From assembly GCA_049610385.1 (NCBI GenBank), contig JBMYZL010000016.1, positions 1 to 64,000 on the forward strand: DNA of 64,000 nucleotides. The letters run 5' to 3'. The notes beneath the pieces are model-generated. The model saw only the letters and a program-made list of their open reading frames with translations, did not search any database and had not been told where the DNA came from. Position 1 is the first letter of the stretch. Every line of letters starts with the position of its first letter. The stretch is from JBMYZL01 sp049610385 (GTDB taxonomy: Bacteria; Bacteroidota; Bacteroidia; Flavobacteriales_D; Sanyastnellaceae). This document shows, in pieces, positions 17,424-26,746 of this stretch. The position numbers and the translations under genes were made by a program.

Positions 17424-18371
17424 ATGCAGAAACCGGTTGTCTTCGTCGTTGTGGGCCCCACTGCCGTGGGCAAGACAGCCATGGGTATCCGGTTGGCGCA
17501 GATGTTGGGATGCGAAATCATTTCGGCTGATGCCCGGCAGTTTTATCAGAAAATGGCCATCGGAACGGCCCAGCCGAGCGCTGCGGAGCGGGCCCAAGTG
17601 CATCACCATTTTGTAGATTTCTTATCGCCCACTGATCTCTTCTCAGCGGGGGCCTTTGCCCATCAGGCCCGAGAAAAACTAGCGGCAATGTTTGGCGGTG
17701 GTCGAAACTCAGCTGTTGTGGTTGGCGGCAGCGGTCTCTATGTGCAAGCCTTGATCGAAGGATTGAATGACTTGCCGGCGGATCTAAAGATTCGAACTGA
17801 ATTGAATGCCCGACTGGAGCGCGAAGGTTTGCCGGCCCTGTTTGCGGAGTTGAAAGCACTCGACCCCAATCACGCCGACCGAATGGATCGACACAATCCA
17901 CAGCGCGTGGTCCGGGCTTTGGAGGTTTGTCTGGCCAGTGGGCAACCATTTTCCCATTTTCACCAGCCTGGAAAACGAATCGAACCACCCTTTGAAGCCG
18001 TTTGGTTGGGTTTGGAAGCACCGCGGGATGTCCTGGACATGCGCATCCGGTCCCGGTTGCATCAAATGCTTGCTGCCGGTTGGGAAGAAGAAGCCCGTCA
18101 TCTTTTGGCGTATCGTGAAGAAAATGCCCTACAAACCGTGGGGTATCGCGAGTGGTTCGCCCATTTTGATGGGGATTTAACACGCAGTGAAATGCTCGAA
18201 CAAATCGCCATTCGGACTCGACAATTTGCCAAAAGGCAAATGACTTGGTTTCGCAGAAATGAGGCCATTCAGTGGCATTCCCATGAAGACGTGAAAGGAT
18301 TGCTCGAAAAGGCGGCCGAAATCTGCGAAGCCCGAAACATTCCGCTTGCTCAACCCGTTTCCCATTCATGA
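17424..18371 (+). CDS. miaA: tRNA dimethylallyltransferase MiaA
   Basis: 315 residues, normal for the family. The N-terminal P-loop (VVVGPTAVGKTAMGIRLAQ) is followed by the family motif ISADARQFYQKMAIGTAQPS (which binds the prenyl donor and tRNA), then VVVGGSGLYVQAL, NPQRVVRALEV and the C-terminal TVGYREW ... TRQFAKRQMTWFRR. It isopentenylates A37 of tRNAs that read UNN codons. It starts 7 bp after the preceding gene, and its stop overlaps the mutS2-like start (ATGA). The earlier in-frame ATG at 17283 lies inside the upstream gene and was rejected. Confidence 0.95.
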   Translation: MQKPVVFVVVGPTAVGKTAMGIRLAQMLGCEIISADARQFYQKMAIGTAQPSAAERAQVHHHFVDFLSPTDLFSAGAFAHQAREKLAAMFGGGRNSAVVVGGSGLYVQALIEGLNDLPADLKIRTELNARLEREGLPALFAELKALDPNHADRMDRHNPQRVVRALEVCLASGQPFSHFHQPGKRIEPPFEAVWLGLEAPRDVLDMRIRSRLHQMLAAGWEEEARHLLAYREENALQTVGYREWFAHFDGDLTRSEMLEQIAIRTRQFAKRQMTWFRRNEAIQWHSHEDVKGLLEKAAEICEARNIPLAQPVSHS

Positions 18372-20584
18372 GTTCTTCCACGAACAAAAGTCAAGGCATT
18401 CCATCCAAATCGGGCAGAAAACCCAAAAAAGTACATCGCTGGGAAAGCCAAGAATTGGGTGCTTTCGACGAGCAAGTGGCCGAAGACCTTGAGTTTGACA
18501 TTGTCCGTGAAATGCTCGCACATCATTGCAATGGCCCCACGGCCACAGAGCGTGCCGAGAATCTGCGTCCGATGCGCGCCCGGAAACGAATTGTTCGCGA
18601 ATTGGAGGAATGTGCCGAATGGGTCAAGATCAAAACAGAAGGCATCCGATTTCCAGCAATTCATTTCGAAGAATTGACCCGTGAAATCGAATTGCTGAAA
18701 GTCCGTGGCTCAGTGCTCGATGAACCTGGCTTTAATCGCATTTTGATGGCATCGCGCCTGGCCAATGAATTGATTGAAGCCTTGGATGGACAAACTGATG
18801 ATTTGCCAAGAATCGCCCATTTGCTTCGCAACATTTACGCCACCTCTGACCTCATCAAGCCCATAGAAGCCGTGTTTGATGACCGCGGTCAGGTTCGCAG
18901 CGATGCATCCAACCACTTGGTCCGCATTCGTGAAGACATGGTCAGGGTGAGACGCTCCATCAGCCGCAATTTCCAGCGTGTGCTCAAATCTTTGCTCGAA
19001 AAGGGCTGGCTGTCGGACATCAAAGAAGGGTTCGTCTCAGAGCGGCGTGTTTTGGCTGTCAACAGCACCCACAAGCGAAAAGTTCCGGGCACCGCAATGG
19101 GCACATCCAAAACCGGAGCCATCACCTTCATTGAACCGGCTTCCAATGTCCCTTTGAATTTCGAGATGGAAATGCTGCGGGATGATGAGCGGAAGGAGAT
19201 CCAGCGAATTTTGAGGGATTTGACGCAAGGCATCCGAAAGTACCTGCCGTTGATCCGAGCATATCAGGTGTTGCTTGTGGAATTGGACTTCATCCAGGCC
19301 AAATCCAAATTGGCTATCGCTCTCAATGCCACCTTGCCGGGTTTGCGGCGCAAGCCAGGATGTCACCTCATCGAGGCCTACCATCCCCTCCTCAAGCTCA
19401 CAAATGACAGCTCAGGCCAACACACGGAGCCCCAAACCGTAGAACTGCGAGCGGACCGCCGAATGCTGGTCATCAGCGGACCCAATGCTGGCGGAAAATC
19501 CATCACTCTGAAAACCGTCGGCCTGCTTCAGCTCATGTTGCAGAGTGGATTGCTGGTTCCCGTGAATTCCAGCAGTGAAATGGGCATTTACGATGCATTG
19601 CTCACCGACATTGGAGACAACCAATCCATCGAAAATCAACTGTCCACATACAGCTACCGGCTCAAAAGGATGCGTGGGTTTTTGACTGTTGTGGGGCCAA
19701 CCTCCTTGTTGTTGCTCGATGAATTTGGCACTGGGTCTGATCCTGAACTGGGCGGCGCTTTGGCTGAAGTTTTCTTCGAAGAATTGTACGAGCGTGGAGC
19801 ATTCGGGGTCATCACAACCCATTATGCGAACATCAAGACACGCGCCGCTGCGCTCGAGCAAGCCTTGAATGGATCGATGAGGTTCGATCGAGAATCACTG
19901 GAACCGTTGTACAAATTGGATGTGGGACCTCCAGGCTCCAGTTTCACCTTTGAGGTGGCCCAAATCAACGGCATCCCCAAAACCCTCATTCAACGGGCAA
20001 AAGGCAAGTTGGATGTTCGAAAGGTCAAGCTCGACGAGTTGATTGGTGATTTGCAAAAAGAAAAAGCCACCCTCAGCCGATTGACCGATCGGCAGTTGAA
20101 ACAAGAAGTCGAGTTCAAACGCTTAAAGGCCGATTTGAAGGAACAGCAAGGCGCCCTAGAAGAGCGAGCCGAAACCCAACATCACATTGCGGAGGAGCAA
20201 AACAATGCGCTGAACAAAGGCCGAAAACTGCAACAATGGATCGACCGTTACAAAGCGGAATCCAACAACAAGGACTTGCTCGAAGACATCCGCAAATACC
20301 TAGCTGTGGAACGCTCAAAGCGCGACGATGCGGCCAAACGGACCGCGGCCAAACGCAAAGCCTCCAAAGCTCGGCAACAGAAGAAACGACCCAAACATCA
20401 CGTCGATCGCATTCGAGTCGGGTCCATCGTTCGGCTTCGAAATGGAGGGTCCGAGCGAGGTGAAGTCATCGAATTGACCACACTTGCAGCTACCGTGCTT
20501 TTCGGCACCTTCAAAACCAAAGTCGAGCTCAACAAACTCAGCTGGGTGGCTGATGGTGCCAATGCAAGGCGCTCCAAATCCTGA
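18368..20584 (+). CDS. MutS2-like ATPase lacking the Smr nuclease domain
   Basis: 738 residues. The N-terminal core and clamp helices lead to a MutS-type ATPase: Walker A GPNAGGKS at ~371-378, then DIGDNQSIENQLSTYS, Walker B LLLLDEFGTGSD at ~446, and the H-loop VITTHYANIK. A long coiled coil follows (~550-680), typical of MutS2. The C-terminus ends in a KOW/SH3-like segment (VGSIVRLRNGGSERGEVIEL) and a basic tail; the ~80-residue Smr endonuclease domain of classical MutS2 is absent. MutS2 proteins act on recombination intermediates or collided ribosomes. The start overlaps the miaA stop by 4 nt, and the stop abuts the convergent protease gene with no spacer. Confidence 0.85.
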   Translation: MSSSTNKSQGIPSKSGRKPKKVHRWESQELGAFDEQVAEDLEFDIVREMLAHHCNGPTATERAENLRPMRARKRIVRELEECAEWVKIKTEGIRFPAIHFEELTREIELLKVRGSVLDEPGFNRILMASRLANELIEALDGQTDDLPRIAHLLRNIYATSDLIKPIEAVFDDRGQVRSDASNHLVRIREDMVRVRRSISRNFQRVLKSLLEKGWLSDIKEGFVSERRVLAVNSTHKRKVPGTAMGTSKTGAITFIEPASNVPLNFEMEMLRDDERKEIQRILRDLTQGIRKYLPLIRAYQVLLVELDFIQAKSKLAIALNATLPGLRRKPGCHLIEAYHPLLKLTNDSSGQHTEPQTVELRADRRMLVISGPNAGGKSITLKTVGLLQLMLQSGLLVPVNSSSEMGIYDALLTDIGDNQSIENQLSTYSYRLKRMRGFLTVVGPTSLLLLDEFGTGSDPELGGALAEVFFEELYERGAFGVITTHYANIKTRAAALEQALNGSMRFDRESLEPLYKLDVGPPGSSFTFEVAQINGIPKTLIQRAKGKLDVRKVKLDELIGDLQKEKATLSRLTDRQLKQEVEFKRLKADLKEQQGALEERAETQHHIAEEQNNALNKGRKLQQWIDRYKAESNNKDLLEDIRKYLAVERSKRDDAAKRTAAKRKASKARQQKKRPKHHVDRIRVGSIVRLRNGGSERGEVIELTTLAATVLFGTFKTKVELNKLSWVADGANARRSKS

Positions 20585-22273
20585 TTATTGCACCAGCAAC
20601 CTCGATGTCGATGTCACACCGGATGGTGTCTCAAGGGTGATGTAATAAGCACCTGCCGTCCATGTCATTTGCAATTGAGGGTTCGCAGAATCTGCTGGAC
20701 GGTGGGTGTGGATGCATCTTCCCATTTGGTCATAAACGCGGAGTTCTGAGACTTCAATCCCTGATGGGAGATTCAAACGAACGTTTTGCTTGCCCGCTGC
20801 AACTGGATTCGGAAACAGGTTGAATGCCGAATGGGCCAAAATCTCTTCTTCCACTTCAACGATTCCACACACGGCAGATCCGTCGCATGGCAAGTTCCCT
20901 TGGCCCACCAAGCTTCCATCCATGATTTCTTCGCCTGTACCTGCAGGATCCAAAAAATGCTTCAATTTTTCCGCATTGTCGATGGGGTTGCTGCCATCCC
21001 AATGATAGCTGAACTTGCCGTAGTAATCGGGTGAATTGGGTGACTCACAAAAAGACGCGCCACCTGTGAGGGTCCCCACAATTCGTTTGTCCTCATTGTA
21101 AATGGGCGAACCCGAAGACCCGCCTTCCGTCACGCCGTGGTTTGTTTCGGTTGATGCCCACTTCACTCGCCAATGGGCACCCGGGTGATAAGCGGAACTG
21201 TTGGAGAGATTCTGGGTGTAAGTGCTGATTTTCTTCCGGTCACCACTCGGATGGTGGATTCCCACTCCTTCTAAGGCCGGGATTCCCGTCGCATCCCATC
21301 CTGAGTAAAAAGGCTCCCAACTGGCCAAGATGGGGTCTTCCACCTCGAGCAACAAAAAGTCACTGCCATTGATGCTCCCACCGGTTACATCTTGAGAACC
21401 CGTGATGTAATAAACACCCGTGCGGTCATGTGAATTGATGGACCCGCCATCTCCACATCCGATGTACTCATAATTGAAGCGAACCTTCAGGAGCGACCAT
21501 TCATCCGGCTCAACTTCGTCAGCACAATGGAAAGAACTCAACAAGAATTGCCGACAATCCCGAGCCGTGTTGTTCACCATGGCGCCTGAACAGAGGAAGA
21601 TCCCTCCACCCTGGGTGATGCGCAACCGCGCAACCGAATTTCTTTGGCAAAGCCAGTCTGCACCCTCTGGACAATTGACATCAACTTGACATGGATCAGA
21701 TCCACGATTTCCTGTTTCGCCCAACAAATCGTATTCTCCTTCAAACCAAAGGTGCTGGAAGAAATACCCGACACCAAAAATGTGCATCGATGGCGCCCCA
21801 ATCACGCCGGCAGGCTGATGATACACCAATTCAATCCGATCTCCAGGAATTTCGCCACTGACCCACCGGCCATGGGGATTGTTCTCTTCATGATCCACAG
21901 GCCCTTCTACGAAAGGGGTGGAAAATGTACTTGCCGGCGTCCTCAATGTCAACGAAGTGCCCACGGGCAAGTGAAATTGATCGAAATAAACGCACAAAGC
22001 CGGCGCACCAGCCACTTGAACATGCAACCGCCATTCGGCAGAACCATCGGGGTGAATCTCCTGATGCGCCCACTCGAAAAAGTCCACATCTGCGTCGAGA
22101 ACCGATCCTTGCATGGACTTGCCCGTTTCGGATTCATGCCAAGCAGCTCTCTCATGCAATTGCTGCACATTCGGCGGATCCAGCTCCACTTGGGCCACCA
22201 TAAGACTTGGTGACAGACAAACAAATGACATCAGGCCCGTCCCCACGGCCAGCTTCGATTGACTCCAATTCAT
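20585..22273 (-). CDS. secreted trypsin-like (lysyl endopeptidase-like) protease with type A T9SS domain
   Basis: 562 residues. The signal peptide is MNWSQSKLAVGTGLMSF...LMVAQ. The protease resembles lysyl endopeptidase (S1 family). The His is in FLLSSFHCADE, the Asp in NGSDFLLLEVEDP and the nucleophile Ser in GVTEGGSSGSPIYN; paired Cys occur throughout (DPCQVDVNCPEGADWLC). The C-terminal ~75 residues (HSAFNLFPNPVAAGKQNVRL ... TSRLLVQ) are a Por secretion tail, so it is exported by T9SS. Probably digests external protein. It is divergent from the S41 protease gene. The frame is open to 22396, but only the ATG at 22273 opens the signal peptide. Confidence 0.87.
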   Translation of the reverse strand: MNWSQSKLAVGTGLMSFVCLSPSLMVAQVELDPPNVQQLHERAAWHESETGKSMQGSVLDADVDFFEWAHQEIHPDGSAEWRLHVQVAGAPALCVYFDQFHLPVGTSLTLRTPASTFSTPFVEGPVDHEENNPHGRWVSGEIPGDRIELVYHQPAGVIGAPSMHIFGVGYFFQHLWFEGEYDLLGETGNRGSDPCQVDVNCPEGADWLCQRNSVARLRITQGGGIFLCSGAMVNNTARDCRQFLLSSFHCADEVEPDEWSLLKVRFNYEYIGCGDGGSINSHDRTGVYYITGSQDVTGGSINGSDFLLLEVEDPILASWEPFYSGWDATGIPALEGVGIHHPSGDRKKISTYTQNLSNSSAYHPGAHWRVKWASTETNHGVTEGGSSGSPIYNEDKRIVGTLTGGASFCESPNSPDYYGKFSYHWDGSNPIDNAEKLKHFLDPAGTGEEIMDGSLVGQGNLPCDGSAVCGIVEVEEEILAHSAFNLFPNPVAAGKQNVRLNLPSGIEVSELRVYDQMGRCIHTHRPADSANPQLQMTWTAGAYYITLETPSGVTSTSRLLVQ

Positions 22274-22380
22274 GCGATTTCTTCTTCCAGATTTCTCGGA
22301 AGTTGCAAGGTAATGTAGAAATCCCCGATGGATTGGGGAAAATTTGCAGACGTCAACCCCATCAACCGGGATTCCTGCGA

Positions 22381-22388
22381 TAACTTCG
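22381..22388 (+). promoter_or_regulatory. candidate -7 element of the S41 protease gene
   Basis: TAACTTCG matches seven of eight TAnnTTTG positions, 20 nt before the ATG at 22409. Confidence 0.35.
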
Positions 22389-22408
22389 TCGGTCATTCGC
22401 GTGAAGAG

Positions 22409-24025
22409 ATGAGGAAACGTTCAATTAGCAAACCGCTGTGGAGTTTGGCAGCCGGAATACTCGTGGCCACGGCCCTGAATGGGCAAGACATGAATCCTGA
22501 AACCACAACACAGAAATTTGGCACCCTGCTCCACTACATCAACCAGATTTATGTCGACACGGTGGATCTTGATGACTTGGTGGAATTGGCCATTGTTCAA
22601 ATGCTCGAGGAGATGGATCCGCATTCCATGTACATTGCCGCGGAAGATTTGAAAGCCGCCGACGAGCCCTTGAATGGAAATTTCGAAGGGGTCGGTATTC
22701 AATTCAATATTTTCAAAGACACCATCATGGTCGTCAGTCCCATCGCCGGAGGACCATCAGAAAAGTTGGGCATTTTGGCAGGCGACCGCATCGTCACCGT
22801 GGACGGGGAAGTTGTCGCGGGCACGGGGGTCACAAACAAAGACGTTCAACGCTTGCTGAAGGGGCCCAAAGGCACCAAGGTCACTGTCGGAATCAAACGG
22901 GGAGGTGAGTCCGAACTCTTGGAATTCGAAATCATCCGCGACAAAATCCCCATTTATTCGGTCGATGCGGCCTTCATGGTGCGACCAGAAATTGGATACA
23001 TCAAAGTGAATCGCTTCGCCAAAACGACCATGAGCGAGATGTACGAAGCCTTCGAAAAACTGAAAGGCCAAGGCATGAAAGACTTGGTCTTGGACCTGCA
23101 AGGCAATGGTGGTGGCATGCTGCGAACAGCCACTGAAATGGCGGACACTTTCCTCAGCGATGACAAGCTGGTGGTTTACACGGAAGGCCGCTCTTTCCCC
23201 AAAGAAGAGACTTTTTCCCACCGCATCGGCGCCTTCGAAAAAGGTCGACTTGTGGTGTTGATTGATCAGGGGTCAGCCAGTGCTTCTGAAATTGTTTCCG
23301 GCGCCATCCAAGACTGGGATCGGGGTCTGATTGTCGGACGTCGCAGTTTTGGGAAGGGCCTCGTCCAACGTCCGGTCTCTTTGCCTGACGGTTCAGCTGT
23401 TCGGTTGACGGTTCAGAAGTACTACACGCCCTCCGGTCGCTGCATTCAAAAACCATACGATGAAGGTGTTGATGCCTACAGACAAGAGAAGTATGACCGT
23501 TACGAATCTGGCGAATTGCTCACATTGGACAGCCTTGAATTGCCTGACTCGTTGAAATACAAAACCCGTCTGCAAGGACGAACGGTCTATGGTGGAGGCG
23601 GCATATTGCCGGACATCTTTGTGCCCCTCGATACATCTGACAATTCAGGTTATTTCTCACGGATTTTGCGCAAAGGACTGGACAGCCGTTTTGCGTTGCG
23701 CTATGTGGACAGCCTGCGGGCTGACCTCGAAGTCATTTATCCCAGCGAAGATGCTTTCATTGAGCGTTTCCGCCTGTCAGAGAATGAAATTGAAGATTTC
23801 CAGGCCTTTGTGGCGGAAGGAGACATTGAATTTGTGGAAGAAGATTGGGCCAAATCCGGCGAAGCCATACGCCTGCGTCTCCATGCCATGATTGGCCGGA
23901 ACTTGTATGAGAGTTCTACGTTTTACCGGGTGATTCACGAATTGAACGAGTCCCTGCATCGTGCCATTGAAATTTTGGAAGACGGAACATTTGACAAAAC
24001 CAATTTGGCCCACAAGACCTTTTAA
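22409..24025 (+). CDS. C-terminal processing peptidase, S41 family
   Basis: 538 residues. The signal peptide or N-terminal anchor is SISKPLWSLAAGILVATALNG. A PDZ domain follows (~85-170; GVGIQFNIFKDTIMVVSPI, ILAGDRIVTVDGE), then the S41 catalytic core with Ser in DQGSASASEIVSG and Lys in RSFGKGLVQRPV. The C-terminal ~150 residues are helical and family-typical. CtpA-type proteases process envelope proteins in the periplasm; a role in maturing the many secreted proteins here is only inferred. It is divergent from the T9SS protease gene, with 135 bp between the starts. Confidence 0.9.
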   Translation: MRKRSISKPLWSLAAGILVATALNGQDMNPETTTQKFGTLLHYINQIYVDTVDLDDLVELAIVQMLEEMDPHSMYIAAEDLKAADEPLNGNFEGVGIQFNIFKDTIMVVSPIAGGPSEKLGILAGDRIVTVDGEVVAGTGVTNKDVQRLLKGPKGTKVTVGIKRGGESELLEFEIIRDKIPIYSVDAAFMVRPEIGYIKVNRFAKTTMSEMYEAFEKLKGQGMKDLVLDLQGNGGGMLRTATEMADTFLSDDKLVVYTEGRSFPKEETFSHRIGAFEKGRLVVLIDQGSASASEIVSGAIQDWDRGLIVGRRSFGKGLVQRPVSLPDGSAVRLTVQKYYTPSGRCIQKPYDEGVDAYRQEKYDRYESGELLTLDSLELPDSLKYKTRLQGRTVYGGGGILPDIFVPLDTSDNSGYFSRILRKGLDSRFALRYVDSLRADLEVIYPSEDAFIERFRLSENEIEDFQAFVAEGDIEFVEEDWAKSGEAIRLRLHAMIGRNLYESSTFYRVIHELNESLHRAIEILEDGTFDKTNLAHKTF

Positions 24026-24044
24026 AGATTTCCATCCTCATCTT

Positions 24045-24052
24045 TAACTTTG
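24045..24052 (+). promoter_or_regulatory. -7 promoter element of the DUF1573 lipoprotein gene
   Basis: TAACTTTG fully matches TAnnTTTG and lies 22 nt before the ATG at 24075, just after the S41 protease stop. It indicates an independent promoter. Confidence 0.55.
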
Positions 24053-24074
24053 TACAAACGAAAACAACAACACC

Positions 24075-24590
24075 ATGGATTTCAAATCTGTTTTGACCAC
24101 CACTGCTTTTGCTGCTGCTCTTTTGATCACTGGGTGCGCAGAAGCGGAAAAGAAAAGTGAGGTAACAGCCCGTCCCGCGGGCAAATCCGAAAAATCTGTA
24201 AACGCAGAAATCGGACAGCAAAACAACCTGGATCCAGCACGACAACAGGCCAGCGAGCCTGCTGGCCCAATCACCACCATGGAATTCGCGGAATATGATC
24301 ACGACTTCGGCACACTGGATGAAGGAGACGTCGTTACGCACGTATTCACCTTCACCAACACGGGAGACGAACCCCTGTTGCTGGGCAATTGCAAAGGGTC
24401 TTGTGGCTGCACCGTACCGCAATGTCCAAAAGAGCCTATCGCTCCTGGTGAGACCGGAGAGATTGAAGTTAAATTCAATTCCAAAAGCAAGAAAAACAAC
24501 CAGACCAAACGCGTGACGATTGACGCCAACACCGACCCGGCTCAGACAATTTTGACCATTCGGGCTTTTGTCAATCCCGCAAATACCTGA
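24075..24590 (+). CDS. DUF1573 lipoprotein
   Basis: 171 residues. The lipoprotein signal has the lipobox LITGC (Cys at ~22) and a charged linker. The DUF1573 immunoglobulin-like domain runs from about TTMEFAEYDHDFGTLDEG through VFTFTNTGDEPLLLGNCKGSCGCTVPQ to the C-terminus, including the CKGSCGCT cluster typical of the family. DUF1573 proteins are abundant in Bacteroidota and of unknown function; the fold resembles ASH/MSP domains. It has its own promoter box and is followed by an intrinsic terminator, so it is probably monocistronic. Confidence 0.88.
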   Translation: MDFKSVLTTTAFAAALLITGCAEAEKKSEVTARPAGKSEKSVNAEIGQQNNLDPARQQASEPAGPITTMEFAEYDHDFGTLDEGDVVTHVFTFTNTGDEPLLLGNCKGSCGCTVPQCPKEPIAPGETGEIEVKFNSKSKKNNQTKRVTIDANTDPAQTILTIRAFVNPANT

Positions 24591-24622
24591 TTTCCTTCTG
24601 ACTTGCCTTCGGAAGAAGGTGG

Positions 24623-24659
24623 AAAATCCCTTTCAGCTCTTTCTGGAAGGGATTTTTTT
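24623..24659 (+). terminator. intrinsic terminator after the DUF1573 gene
   Basis: AAAATCCCTTTCAG pairs with CTGGAAGGGATTTT (one mismatch) around a short CT-rich loop, and the right arm runs into a T7 tract. It lies 33 nt downstream of the stop. Confidence 0.75.
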
Positions 24660-24709
24660 GTGAAAGGCCAGCGCAGACATCCCGTCTGCAAACGCTAATT
24701 TCACGCCTC

Positions 24710-25189
24710 ATGAAACGCTTGGTCTCATCCGCTCTGTGGGCAAGGCTCGTGGTGTGCCTATGTGCCCTGATTGCCAGCACCTCGGTATGGGGGCAATCGC
24801 TGCCTGATCGACTGTCAGGTGGCGTCCGAATCGGCTTGTCTTCGGGATTGACAGCAAAATTGTACACGGATGACGCGTCGGAAGCCTTGGAAGCCATCGT
24901 CTCTTTCCGAGGGGGCGCTTTGAATGTAACCGCTCTGTATGCCTTTCACCGATCAGACTTCAACATCGATGGGCTTCGGTGGTACTTGGGTGGAGGGGCA
25001 CAGGCTGTTCTGTTCCCGCAATCTTCGGAATTCCCCCTGGGATTGGCCATTGATGGCATCTTGGGATTGGAGTATGTGCTGCCGGATGCACCCTTGTTGT
25101 TTTCCATCGACTACAAACCCGCGTTCTTTCTGATCGGAGACCCTGGATTACAGAACGGCGGCGGTTTATCATGCCGATACTTTTTCTGA
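24710..25189 (+). CDS. small exported protein, probable outer-membrane barrel
   Basis: 159 residues. The signal peptide (MKRLVSSALWARLVVCLCAL) ends near SVWGQ. The rest shows alternating hydrophobic strands and Gly-rich turns (VRIGLSSGLTAKLY, ALNVTALYAFHRSDF, LRWYLGGGAQAVLFP) and ends in the aromatic strand LSCRYFF, as expected for an eight-strand-sized outer-membrane barrel. No family is recognised. It stands alone after the terminator, and 132 bp of downstream sequence holds no gene I can see. Confidence 0.6.
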   Translation: MKRLVSSALWARLVVCLCALIASTSVWGQSLPDRLSGGVRIGLSSGLTAKLYTDDASEALEAIVSFRGGALNVTALYAFHRSDFNIDGLRWYLGGGAQAVLFPQSSEFPLGLAIDGILGLEYVLPDAPLLFSIDYKPAFFLIGDPGLQNGGGLSCRYFF

Positions 25190-25321
25190 GGCATCCACGC
25201 GACAGGCCGGCACCCTTTTCTCTCCATGGCTTGTGGGAACGGATCCATGGCGCTCTTGATTCATCCAACGGGCTGAGAGGCCTTTTTTTCTGACCTCTTA
25301 CCACAAATACATCCAGATAAT

Positions 25322-25630
25322 TCACCCCCCCAAATGGGGACCTGTGACTTCCTTCAATTGTTGCTGGGTATGCATACCACTCCCCCGCCAAACCACATTT
25401 TCATCCTTGAACAGCAACAAAGTCGGTACGCCTCTTACCCCGAATACCTGGGCGAATTGGGGGTTGCGATCTACATTGATTTTTAAGACCCTGATTTGAT
25501 CTTTGTGCGATTGAGCAAAAGCATCCAACTCCGGCATCATCGCCTGGCAAGGCCCGCACCAATCCGCGAACACATCAATCAAAACAGGAATCTCTCCCTT
25601 CAAAATGTCTTGCAAGCTCTCTTTGGCCAT
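25322..25630 (-). CDS. thioredoxin
   Basis: 102 residues with a complete thioredoxin fold: VLIDVFADWCGPCQAMMPEL carries the classical WCGPC active site, and the cis-Pro lies in VRGVPTLLLF. It is a cytoplasmic disulfide reductase. It is the last gene of a minus-strand run (pterin dehydratase, Crp-type regulator, rhodanese, thioredoxin) and starts 4 bp after the rhodanese stop. This suggests joint handling of sulfane sulfur or thiols. An upstream in-frame start (25678) would overlap the rhodanese gene and was rejected. Confidence 0.9.
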   Translation of the reverse strand: MAKESLQDILKGEIPVLIDVFADWCGPCQAMMPELDAFAQSHKDQIRVLKINVDRNPQFAQVFGVRGVPTLLLFKDENVVWRGSGMHTQQQLKEVTGPHLGG

Positions 25631-25634
25631 GTCC

Positions 25635-25952
25635 TCATTGTTTAGACTGACTGATGATGCTGTCCAGCGCCCCCACATTGTAAACCTTGTTGAAACCCTG
25701 AGCTTTCAAAAACTTGGCCGCTTGAGCCGAGCGATGTCCACTTCGGCAATACAAGAAATGCGATTGGCTCTGATCGAGTTGGCTCACATGATTCTGCAGA
25801 TCGCCACCAAGCCAATCCATGCACTTCGCATTCGGCCAGGTTCCACCTGCACATTCACCCGGTGTCCGGCAATCGATGACAATGCCTCCGCTGCTCTCCA
25901 ATTCCTGCTTGAATTCTTCAGGAGTCAAGTCTATAGGGGGTCCAAAAAACAT
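25635..25952 (-). CDS. rhodanese-like sulfurtransferase
   Basis: 105 residues, a single rhodanese domain. The catalytic Cys lies in the loop FLYCRSGHRSAQAAKFL, and the N-terminal part has IDLTPEEFKQEL and VIDCRTPGECAGG. Such single-domain enzymes carry persulfide sulfur and often pass it to thioredoxin, whose gene follows after 4 bp. The start at 25952 (MFFGPP) is preferred because a GAATTTTG box lies 19 nt upstream. The 77-bp gap from the regulator gene also allows an internal promoter here. Confidence 0.87.
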   Translation of the reverse strand: MFFGPPIDLTPEEFKQELESSGGIVIDCRTPGECAGGTWPNAKCMDWLGGDLQNHVSQLDQSQSHFLYCRSGHRSAQAAKFLKAQGFNKVYNVGALDSIISQSKQ

Positions 25953-26029
25953 GATGTTGATTCTTCTGTCGCAAAATTCACCATCAGAAGTGTCACTGAA
26001 TGTGTTCCAAGTCACATGGACATGAAAGC

Positions 26030-26734
26030 TCAAAACATGTCTTGATTGGAAGGCATCTCTGTCCCCTTTTTGACGACATGCCGCGCCAGTTGAACCATGT
26101 TTTCATTTTCCATCTTCTTCAACAATCGACTGATGACTTCACGGCTGGAGTTCAAATCGGTGGCAATTTCCTGATGCGTAATCCGCAACTCTTCGCTGCT
26201 GTGGGCTTCAAATTGTTTGTTCAAATAAAAAACCAAACGTTCGTCCAACGAGCGGAAAGCGACCTGATCGATGACCTCTAGTGTCTCTTCGAATCGAGAA
26301 CGGTAAGTCTCCAAAACAAAATGGTACCAATCCGGAAATTCCTTCATCAGGGCATCCATATGTTCAATGGGCATGGCCAAGGCCTCCACATCTTCCTCAG
26401 CAAAACTTTTGATGATTGAAGCTTTGCGCTGGGTGGCGCAAATCATGCTCAATGCACAGGCAGAACCTGGATCGAGGTGATACAAAAAATGCTCTCCACC
26501 ATCCATGCCCTCTCGGTACAGTTTGGCACTTCCCGACAACAACAAAATTGTGGAACGGAAATATTGCCCTGTGCGCATCATAAGTTCCCCTGATGAGAAT
26601 CGAACCAGCTCTCCATGCCTCGCCAAATTTTCCCTCAATCCCTTGCTGAACATGGGAAACACCTTGGCAATGCGCTCAGACAAAATCAATTGAGCACCAT
26701 CCATCGGTGAAGCGATTTTGTCCAGTGTTTCCAT
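26030..26734 (-). CDS. Crp/Fnr family transcriptional regulator
   Basis: 234 residues. The N-terminal cyclic-nucleotide-binding-like domain (~30-140; GELMMRTGQYFRSTILLLSG, LDPGSACALSMIC) is followed by a dimerisation helix and a C-terminal winged helix (ITHQEIATDLNSSREVISRLLKKME). It lacks the cAMP-contact residues of true Crp and an N-terminal Fnr iron-sulfur Cys cluster; two Cys occur near CALSMICAT. Its place before rhodanese and thioredoxin genes suggests it senses sulfur or redox state and controls this operon, which is inference. It starts 12 bp after the pterin dehydratase stop. Confidence 0.87.
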   Translation of the reverse strand: METLDKIASPMDGAQLILSERIAKVFPMFSKGLRENLARHGELVRFSSGELMMRTGQYFRSTILLLSGSAKLYREGMDGGEHFLYHLDPGSACALSMICATQRKASIIKSFAEEDVEALAMPIEHMDALMKEFPDWYHFVLETYRSRFEETLEVIDQVAFRSLDERLVFYLNKQFEAHSSEELRITHQEIATDLNSSREVISRLLKKMENENMVQLARHVVKKGTEMPSNQDMF

Positions 26735-26746
26735 GGGTAGCCTCTG

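Noticed and set aside
17518..18387. A 289-codon minus-strand open frame opposite miaA
   Set aside because: miaA is unmistakable in the other strand, and the antisense peptide has no recognisable motif.
25190..25321. An intrinsic terminator or small gene in the 132-bp gap before the thioredoxin gene
   Set aside because: A T7 tract is present, but the adjacent pairing is weak, and no credible short open frame is seen.
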